DNA of 64,000 nucleotides from Eleginops maclovinus. Taxonomy: Eukaryota; Chordata; Actinopteri; Perciformes; Eleginopidae. The translations under genes were made by a program, and so were the position numbers. Under the pieces are notes generated by a model. That model made no database searches. It was not told the DNA's origin and saw nothing but the letters and a program-made list of their open reading frames with translations. Where the stretch lies: contig NC_086350.1 of NCBI RefSeq assembly GCF_036324505.1, positions 10,743,032 through 10,807,031 on the forward strand, written 5' to 3'. The first letter of the stretch is position 1. Each line of letters opens with the position of its first letter. This document shows positions 55,909 through 64,000 of this stretch, piece after piece.

Positions 55909-58319
55909 TGTCACTTATCGATCCACTGATAATGAATTCTGAATATTTTCCCTGAATCCAGATCCTTCTGAAGCCGTTTGTTTTTTTCTTTCCTCGCTGA
56001 TTGTAAATATAATTGTTATTCAGTTAGAGCATACTCTAACTCCTGCCATAATGTGGACATTTTAATCAGGTAGGTAATAAGCAATACACTTAACGAGTCC
56101 TAATGCCATACACTGAAATATTACTTACCGAGTCTGATGGTCACTCTTTTGAATTTTGAGGGATGTCAAGGGTAACACTCCTGTTTCTTCAACTTCTTTC
56201 TCCACTTGCCATGGCCCACCTCTTCAACAAAGAGTGCTCTGACTTAAAACACACAATTATGATGTGTACAATCTAATTTAATGTATTTATTTATGTATTT
56301 TTGCCAACTTTGTATAGTGTATAAATATCTATAAATATATGAAAAATGACAGTACTGTATAGATTTTAGCTGCCTGGTAAGGTTAATAGTATATACTTGG
56401 TAGACTAAAAGAAAAAGCGTAGAGCTGTTCAAAAGCCAGTCATTGAGAAAATGCTTTCTGTAAAACCCGGTGCCACTGGCTCTTTTTATATCCTAGGTTT
56501 CGTTTCTGGTTTATTTTTTTATTATTACCAGTGGGATCCAAAGTGTGTGTTGTTTCTTCTTTTCGTCCGTTTGTTTGTTAATCGGTTTGTTTGTTGTTTT
56601 TTCTTAACAAGACACAGCAAGGTTCTGGCAGCCAGGAGAGTGCAGTGGAACGCAGACTGGGACCCTGTGCAGTAGTGTGTGTGTATGTGTGTGTGTGCGG
56701 GTGTGTGTCCGTCCATGGTAGTACTAGTGCTCTCTGTGCAGTGCCTCCCCACCCCTCTCTCTGATGTAGTTTGTCATGTGACGCAGTGTGTGTTAAGGTG
56801 CAGGATGACTGTAGGCTGAAGCTGGCAGATGCCCTCTCTCCTCTCTCCATGTTTCTTCATTTCCAGTCATCTTCTTCATTACGCTTCTGCCTCCAACACT
56901 TATAGATTTCCACTTCCTCTGCTCAATTTCTCATTTACTCTCCCATTCAGCTTGTAATGCAAACAGCACCAGAGTCTAATTTCCCAGTAATCCATGCTTC
57001 CTCATCTATTTGTGATTCTTTGTCCATTAGCATCTTTCATCCGTCACCCTGAACATTATGTAGTTTTTCCTACAGCGCTGTGTGGACCAGAGAATGATTT
57101 AGCACAAAAAAAGAGCATCCTCATCCCTGTTAATGTTTCTGCTTCTCTTTACGGAGTTGCACTTTCAGCCACCTCTCTTTACAATCCCTGAGGAGAAGGG
57201 CAGCTGCCAGCTCAGCACGCAGAAACACAAAGCAGCCATAATCAGATGTCAAGCACAGCCCTGATGCTCAAATCTATGTTGTGGTGGCTTCACTGCCGCC
57301 CCGTTTGTAGCAAGAGAAAGTGAATAGCCTTAAAGATTGGACCAAGTACACACAAAAAAAGTAGTGGGATATGTGCATTTGTAGTGGATTATTATTACCT
57401 TCCCTTTCCCACACCAGATTTATTACTAAGTATTCCGATGTGTTGCTTGGTTGCTCTGTACATATCTGTGTAGTACTTCTGTTGATGTCCCTGTGTTAGG
57501 ATAGTAACGGGTTCTTACTGGGCGGCCTCTGCAGACGTCCTCTCCCTCCTACCTCGTCTCATTTCCTCAAAAACTTCAAACATTCCATCTAAATCTCAAG
57601 TGAGCAACATTTTAAAGACGATTAGATTACCACGTAAGCTGAGGGAATAAAAACAGCAGAGGGACTGAGCTGCAGACATTTCCGCTGGAGCCATGATAAT
57701 AACCAAGACGTCTTGTCTGTGTTCACGTCCCTCTGAGAGCTGATGGCACGCTCAGCATAAAGACCATCACACTCGCCTCTCTGCTCCTCCGTAACCCGCC
57801 TTCACACCAACCTCAGGGGGGAAGAGTGGGGTGAGGAGGTGGCAGAGCCCTGGGAGGTGGCAGAGAGGCCTGTCCCTGTGGTCACATCCTGGGTCAGGAG
57901 GGAAGGGAGCAAGGGCGTCTCGAGGTCAAACCCAGTAGCACTTTGGTTTTGCGTTCCATGTTTTTTTAGCCTCTCCTGTTTTTGGGCCGAGCGGACTGTG
58001 ATCTTACTGGTTGATTTTCTCGTTCTCCTCCACCCATCAGTGTTACAGAGTGTGTTGGGTGGACGGAGCCATGGAGCTGAGCTCTGATTTTGTTCCATAT
58101 TAAAGAATCATTTTTACAAAAAACTGTACAGCGATTCAATGGTCTTTCTTTGAAAAAAAAAATAGTATTTTTAAAAGTTCGGTATTGAGGGGGATTTACT
58201 GGCAGATAAGGAATATAATTATTATATTTTTATTTGTGTATACTCACATAGGACTATCAATTGTTTTGTTTTCTTTGACTTAGAATGAAAGCTTTGCATC
58301 TACAAAGGAGCAAGTCCTT

Positions 58320-58905
58320 TTCCTGCTCCATCGTTGTATGTTTCTACAGAAGTCAAAACCCAAACTATAGTTCTAGAGAGGGACTCAAGCCTTTTTCATG
58401 TTAAAGTGGCAGAGTGAATTTAGGGGCGGGAATGCACATAAACGCCCATCTGTAGGTTCTCTACATTTGACAGAGTAGACTGCCTTTCATGCTCATCAGA
58501 AATCTTCCTGACTTAAATGATACCCTGAATTTTTCTTCAGTACCACCATGAGGTTGGCATTTTTGTTTTCATAGTAATACGTCTTGACAACAACCGGATG
58601 AATTGCCCCAAAAACTGTGATTCAAGATATCCAAGGTCTATAGGGGATAGAGTCATACAACTTGGGTGATCCTCTAAATCTATTTAGTGCCAACATCAGG
58701 TCAAACTTTGTTAACTCCAACCATTTTTACCTGCGAACTAATGACAAGGTTACAGTAGGCTGCACTTAAGTACAAACTAGCATGTGTTAGCAGGCTTACA
58801 TGCTAAACTGAAGCAGAGATACATTCATTGTGATATCATAAGTATACTAACTATAGAAAACCGAGCTTCTAGCCTGACTGTAGACTTTCAAGCTTCTTTT
58901 TGTGA
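58320..58905. repeat. remnants of two dispersed teleost repeats
   Basis: At 58320-58420, TGTTTCTACAGAAGTCAAAA and TAGTTCTAGAGAGGGACTC match one common fish repeat. At 58540-58905, CACCATGAGGTTGGCATTTT, TGACAACAACCGGATGAATT, ACTAATGACAAGG and TTAGCAGGCTTACATGCTAA match another, usually seen as tandem-like modules in percomorph genomes. Both are diverged and non-coding. Confidence 0.6.
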
Positions 58906-61900
58906 CCATATGCCCCTTTGTCATAAAACACTTTTTTCTTTGATGAGAAAATATCTCTTTTTTTTTTACCAATTTGATATTGATGACAATTAAAGGGTTA
59001 ACTAGGTCAACCTGGAAACATACTTATTTTGTTTAATTAACTTTTACCTTAATTTCGAAGTAAGGTTTCAAGACCAGAAATGAAAAAAACTGCCCAAAAT
59101 ATGTGAACAGGGGTCTCTAAATACTTTTGGCCCTTTTTTGTATCACATAATGTACAGTGCTATTAAAGTGCAATGTAAATAATTTGACTGCAATGACACC
59201 ATTCAAATTGTTCTAACATTTGCTGCTAAAGATGACAGTTACGGCTACGGTTGTTTTTGCCTTTGAGTGCAATTCAAAATGTACAGTGGAAAGCTTCTGA
59301 GCATAACATTAGTCATCATGAAGGTAAATGAATTGCAGAGCTACATGCTACACTCAGGAAATCTTTCATCCCATTTTCAAGGATGATGACAGACTCTCAT
59401 TACTTAGCTCTTGCATTGCAGTTTGTTTCCGTTCTGACATTTCAGTCCGGCAGCTGTGGGTGTTTCCTCTTCAATCCATTAGACATTATTAACATTCAAT
59501 ATTGTAACATCAACATGATGAAAAAGTTTTGTTTGAATTGAATCTTCCTCTCATCGAGTTAAAGAATACTCAATCTTGTACATGTTAGGTAATGTACATG
59601 TTTTGACTTAAAATATCTTATTTCATGCCTGAATCTCCCTCTGCTCATCACAGCCTGCCTCTTTAGCATTGCACGCACCAAAGATGACTGAAACTCGAAA
59701 TGGAAAAAGATGACAATACAATTTACTCCAAACCGTCCCTGCCAGATTTGCCTATTAAGTAGAGAAGTCAAAAAGGAAGCAAGAAGGAGATAAGACCCAG
59801 AACAGAGAGGCAGTGAAGCAGAGAAAGCACCTCCGAGACCTGACACACAAAGAGGGGGTCTTAGCGCCTGAGCTGTCTCTTTATGTCTCTCTAAATATTA
59901 ATTCCATGCTATTCTATGGCAGACATAGAAACAGGTTATTGAACCGACAGAGAAGCTGTCGAGACTCTCATCCTGGCTGGTTCAGCACAGCCTCAGATTT
60001 GGGCAGGAAACACAACCGAGCTCCTGCAGACAGGGGCCGAGGTTTGGTCCCTCCCTGAATTACAACAGACGGCTGCAGGCGAGCCAAGCGCATCAACTCG
60101 ACGGGAGACCCATGCTTGCATCACCTCCATCTATTTTTAGAAACACTGCACCCACCTTTTTTTGTCTTTTAAGCTCCCTCTGGATTCTAAGTGGTATCTC
60201 AAGTGTGAACACCCTCCCTCCTTCACTTTTATTCTCCATTTGATCGTAAACCTATTATATACCTGGGCCTGGCAATAGCACATTCATATTGTATGTGAAT
60301 TATGCAAATGCAGAACAAACATAGATTTCTGTACTGAAGAGATCACATGCAGAGCCTGCAGGTTCTCATTTCAAACAGTACAGCAGGTGCTTGCACTGAT
60401 CGGCTCTTCCTATCTGAAGTTGGTCCAATAAGTGAAATCATCTGCTGTAATCTTTAACTGGAATGAAAATAGGCGGCTGGTGTATGGATCCCTGTGAGTT
60501 TATAATTAGAAATGCCAATAATGTGCACATTGTGTTTAAAGAAAAGAAGCAGGAAATGAGACTGTCAGTTTCAATGATGCAGGCGTCTCCCTGCAGTTAT
60601 TTTTTGAGAAAGATAATGAACAGTCCCAGACTTGGCACGACAGCACGTCAAGAAAGAAAGACTGTGGAACGGCAACACAGGCAACAGCTTGGTAAAGATA
60701 GGCTCCTGCGACTGCCAGCATTGGGCAGATGGAGAGAGCAAGAAATGATGTGACAGAGGTGAAGATGCAGAGCGAGTCTAAGTAAATGAGATGGAAAGAG
60801 AAGGAACAGGAAGTGAGAATTTATGTGGAGATGATGTGGCAACGATGCTTTGTCAGATTTAATGATCCATAGGGTGAGCATGTCATGGCAAAACCCCAGA
60901 TAGATGTTATACTTTAAATCCCTGTAATAATGAATCACTGAAGAAAATCGCCCTGTTTCAAGTGTTCACTCTGTGTGTTTGAAGATCATGTGGGATCTCT
61001 GATGAAATTACGTACAAGTATCCCTCTTTTGCCCCTTCAATTTAATATAAAAACCCTCCTGTTGGTGGGATAGTTAGTTAGAATATGTATATAGCTTCTG
61101 GAAAAGTGACAGTTTTTCCTGGTGTCCTATATACACCACAAGTTCATATCCTCCAGACCAAATTGAGATGCTTGTACAGATGTGTGGGGTACAGAAACAT
61201 TCTCCTGCTAACAGCGGTAGAGGATAACTTCCTTTCTCGGATGGACATTTTTATCAAGATGTCATGCAAATTTATCCATCCATCAGTTTTTACATAACCT
61301 CACATCTTTTCTGGGCTAGCCTGAAGTCAGAGCCACTGTGGCATCACACTGCCATCCAATGGACGCATGGCGAATCTGTGCAGTCTACTAAGGATGTCTG
61401 ATAGGAGAGCTGTAGGGCTCAAATTAAATGCAAATCTGTATTATTTATACATCAATATGTGCCACTTAAAGGCTTTTTAACCTTTAAATCATACAATAAT
61501 AGTTCTCTTTAAAACAGTCAAGGAACTATTTATTCTGAATTAAATAATAATGCAGTGCAATAATTCTTATTGTTATAAACTACAGACACTTGTCAGATTA
61601 AAACCAGTAAGACATTTATAGTATCTGAACTGTAAATCATTTTTAAAAAGTATGAATTTGAATAAGAAAGACCTTGTACGTATTTTAAGGTATATTGTTT
61701 TTATGTATCTGCGATAAAGTTCCTAATACACAACATTACATTGGTCGAACAACTTGACTTTAACCCCTTTTTAGCATATATATTATATAAACATTTAACA
61801 CACTGTAATGCAGCTTTACCTTGTATAGGATGGGTGTTAACGCAATAAAGCATGGACCTGAAACATTATTATCTTATGTTATTATTACCCGGGATGTATA

Positions 61901-61989
61901 TACCTATAATCAGCAGACCTCTCGCTCTGGAGTCACTGTTGAGCCGTAATGTTGCTGCCCCTTGTGCTGGATCTCCTAGTAACAGAAAC

Positions 61990-62046
61990 ATGTTTACGTT
62001 CAAACTACCAGAAGACAGAGAGGTGTACAACAACCTGGAGATGCAG
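61990..62046 (+). CDS. saxo4: saxo4 candidate first coding exon
   Basis: An ATG with A at -3 opens MFTFKLPEDREVYNNLEMQ, ending at CAG/GTATGT in phase 0. That phase fits the exon at 62351, whose reading frame is open from its first base. I cannot align these residues to a known SAXO4 N-terminus. The frame is also open upstream to 61852, so the start could be earlier or the exon could begin upstream. Confidence 0.5.
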
Positions 62047-64000
62047 GTATGTCTCAGGAGCTTTCTTTTTCATCTAGCGTAATTTATATTTGGTGTATAT
62101 CTGTAGCTGTACTGCTGTGCTGCTGATTTTTTCTCCTCTGTCCAACAGGTTGTGATAGAGGGAGCACTTATTGCATTATTTGCTACAAACTCAATAATCA
62201 CTTCTTGAGAGAGCTTGTGTTTCTATCAAACCCAAAGACAAAGGAGTTACACGTTGTTTGCTGCTTGTGTTTATGGTTACAGTGCTGAGCACATGCCCAG
62301 AGGAATTTTGTCATCCATCAATTTTTTGTCAGTGAGGGTTTCCATTACAGCAGTCACAGATGGCTGCGCAGGGGAGGATGGTCATGCCGACTGTTGGAGC
62401 AACAGTCAGCAGGGGACGACCGACCGGCAACAAACTACAAAATACTTCTTTTGGTGAGAGAGTCAATGATGATGAGGGATGCTTTTATTATACATTAAAT
62501 GACTTAGTCACAAACATAAATAACCAGTGGTGGAAGAATTACTGTACTCAGATCTTATACCTAAATAAAAGTAGTAGAAATACCCTGTTACAAGTCCTTA
62601 AAGTATTAAAGTATTTGTATACTCAAAATATACCTAAAGTACCAAATCTTAAAGTACTAATGTTCGCTTTATATATTTTGTAGTGATATGAACCTGCAAA
62701 GTAACCAGTAACTTTTGTTGTCAATTAAATGTAGTTTTTTCTTCAATATTTACCTACAAACTGTAATGTACTACAAGTATAAAGGCGCAGAAAGTGGAAA
62801 TACTCAAGTAAAGTGCAACTACCTCTAAATTGTACAGTACTTGAGTGAAAATAGGCTACTTTTCACCACTGTAAGGAACCTGTATTCAACTGATCTCAAG
62901 GCCAATATTTGCACCACTGTTTCAGAGCCAGGCCGAGCAAACTTCACTTCTTACATCGGACATCCCAGTGGGACGGGCTTCACATCAAACCAGAGACCAG
63001 CCATATTCTACAGGCCCAGTTTGGACCTCATTGATAACCCTCGATATGGGTAAGTGCCAGGGCAGGTGAAGACAATTAAAACTAACTCACTTTCAGACAT
63101 TGTTAAAAGCCCCTTAAAATTGTTTTCAATCATCCTGCCTGATTAGATATCTAGTCAGGTGGAAGCTGGTTATAGCTACATGCATTCAAAAAGTCTCTGT
63201 ATAGAAAGCAATATGATTATAAGTGATAACACCTGTGTCTGTAAACTATGTCTGTGTGAGGACCTAATGCTGTAGCGTTGTGTTTACTGTGGGTGATTTA
63301 GTTTAATCGTTACCATGAGTTCTATATACAGTACATGTACTTATAGCTTTTTTAAATTATTCAATCTGCAACATAACAAGTAACTTGAGCCGTAAAAATT
63401 CCAATATTTACCTCTTAAATTACATGGAGTAGAAGATCATATTAAAACACTAAAGTACACATATCTTTAAATTGCTAAAGGTTATGTTTAATAGCTTTAT
63501 AAGGTCTGACAAAGCTATCAGCAGAGTTTAAAATAATGTCAATTATTGTTAATCAAGCAATGTCCGTACACCCTAACAATCTTAGGAAGAGGTTTAATCA
63601 ATCAGAGTTATTAAAATGTCTGAATGTACAGTGGAGGCACAAAACATCTTATCTTATGATATTAGATTTTACTGTGAATACTTTTCAACAAATGAATAGT
63701 CCATTTTTATATACAGTAGAGTGTTCGTACTTCTTCTTTAAAGGTAATTTTCATTAAGGCAGAAAAACTCTGAAAGAGATATCTTTGAAGCTCTCCGCAT
63801 AGAAACAGTTGTAGACAAGAAAACATGTATATTTTTGTAATGTGAGCATCTTGTAGTCATGACAATTAAAAATCCACAAAACATTTCAATAGCACTAGTT
63901 GTTCTGTGTTTGCATTCTTGTAAACCAACTTCCTGAAGTGATTCAATTGACTGTGATATCCCTGCTGTGATGTATAAAACAACTGTTCCTGTCCAGCTAC
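61990..64000 (+). CDS. saxo4: SAXO4/PPP1R32-like gene, 5' part (runs off the window)
   Basis: Exons 61990-62046, 62351-62453, 62926-63049 and 63997-64000 join in phase (0, 1, 2). The diagnostic part is in the third exon: SYIGHPSGTGFTSNQRPAIF and YRPSLDLIDNPRYG. I align this to mammalian SAXO4 (PPP1R32), which has G-S-H-V-GTGY-KSN-QP, then a Ser-Leu-x-x-hydrophobic-DNP-x-x-G pattern. SAXO4 is an axonemal microtubule-associated, PP1-binding protein of ciliated cells and sperm (family knowledge). SAXO4 lies near SYT7 in human too, which supports the call. About 100 N-terminal residues are in the window; the rest is beyond it. Confidence 0.75.
62351..62453 (+). CDS. saxo4: saxo4 exon 2
   Basis: The acceptor is GTTTCCATTACAG/CAG and the donor is CTTTTG/GTGAGA. 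It encodes QSQMAAQGRMVMPTVGATVS and RGRPTGNKLQNTSF and ends with one base of a Glu codon. KLQNTSF aligns with the mammalian K-F-Y-A-TSY stretch at the same distance before the GTGY/GTGF motif. An internal ATG at 62360 is an alternative translation start if the upstream exon is non-coding. Confidence 0.65.
62525..62871. mobile_element. hAT-like miniature element in saxo4 intron 2
   Basis: It begins CAGTGGTGGAAGAA (62525) and ends TTTTCACCACTG (62871), inverted ends of hAT type. The interior (repeated forms of ACTCAAGTAAAGT, AAAGTACTAATG, TACTTGAGTGAAAA) matches a very common fish repeat. It ends 54 bases before the exon at 62926. An exact 8-base target duplication is not visible. Confidence 0.75.
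62926..63049 (+). CDS. saxo4: saxo4 exon 3 (GTGF-x-SN-x-RP motif)
   Basis: The acceptor is CACTGTTTCAG/AG and the donor is TATGG/GTAAGT. It encodes PGRANFTSYIGHPSGTGFTS and NQRPAIFYRPSLDLIDNPRY with split codons on each side. The order of conserved positions (Gly, GTG-aromatic, SN, P, aromatic, SL, DNP, G) matches mammalian SAXO4. The alternative acceptor two bases later would not fit the phase of exon 2. Confidence 0.8.
63360..63470. repeat. fragment of the CAGTGGTGG hAT-like family in saxo4 intron 3
   Basis: ATCTGCAACATAACAAGTAA, CCAATATTTACCTCTTAAAT and TACATGGAGTAGAAG match the internal part of the family. It is short and diverged. Confidence 0.45.
63997..64000 (+). CDS. saxo4: start of saxo4 exon 4 (first four bases)
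   Basis: The window ends in TTCCTGTCCAG/CTAC. Exon 3 ends with GG, so GG+C TAC reads Gly-Tyr and continues the frame. Only four bases are visible, so this rests on the acceptor and on the phase. Confidence 0.4.

Larger units (their letters stand above)
49786..61989. other. non-coding between syt7 and saxo4 (possible distal syt7 3' UTR)
   Basis: About 12 kb without a supportable coding exon on either strand. It contains a hAT-like element (53460-53805), a long CA tract (55827-55905), a dispersed teleost repeat (58320-58905) and a possible Tc1-type end near 59105-59135. The Cys/Val-repeat frames at 55431-55955 are translations of the CA tract. ATTAAA at 58099 could be a distal polyadenylation signal. 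Confidence 0.6.

Noticed and set aside
57839..58098. Overlapping 82- and 98-codon frames as an LRRC10B-like gene
   Set aside because: No leucine-rich repeats and the two strands are equally open.
59100..59165. CTAAATACTTTTGGCCC as a complete Tc1 element
   Set aside because: Resembles one Tc1 terminus, but no partner end or transposase remnant was found nearby.
1..64000. tRNA, rRNA, CRISPR arrays or bacterial operons
   Set aside because: No cloverleaf with usable promoter boxes, no rRNA blocks, no regularly spaced direct repeats; gene structure is vertebrate.

Overview
This is vertebrate nuclear DNA, almost certainly from a ray-finned (teleost) fish. Its genes are split into short exons with GT/AG introns, and no operon-like coding is present. 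The introns carry CA/GT microsatellites and decayed repeats of kinds I know from teleost genomes: Tc1/mariner, hAT-like and TTAA-flanked miniature elements. The repeat mix suggests a percomorph fish, but that is inference.

Most of the window is one plus-strand gene, a synaptotagmin-7 orthologue (syt7), from the transmembrane exon at 10175 to the stop codon at 48740. Each exon below was placed from a splice acceptor, a splice donor and matching codon phase. The order is: transmembrane exon (10175-10278); basic juxtamembrane exon (20749-20828); four linker exons (22191-22325, 25623-25790, 28353-28760, 32626-32757); a constitutive linker exon (41749-41851); C2A in two exons (44609-44876, 45765-45934); C2B in three exons (46252-46366, 47004-47203, 48636-48740). 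The four linker exons each have a length divisible by three and begin and end in the same phase. Any subset can therefore be skipped without breaking the frame, which gives short (about 390 residues) to long (about 670 residues) forms. All acidic Ca2+ ligands of both C2 domains are present. A candidate first coding exon (9867-9894) would add a ten-residue N-terminus.

Positions 1 to about 9.8 kb show no recognised exon; they are upstream DNA or the first intron of syt7. From 48.7 to 61.9 kb lies the syt7 3' UTR followed by non-coding DNA with repeats and a long CA tract.

At the right edge, on the plus strand, is the 5' part of a second gene. The exon at 62926-63049 resembles the N-terminal part of SAXO4/PPP1R32. 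Exons at 61990-62046 and 62351-62453 join it in phase, and the last four bases of the window look like the start of the next exon. SAXO4 lies near SYT7 in human as well, so the linkage is conserved.

The most notable non-gene structure is a large imperfect inverted repeat in syt7 intron 2 (about 18715-19850). I saw no tRNA, rRNA, CRISPR or bacterial features.
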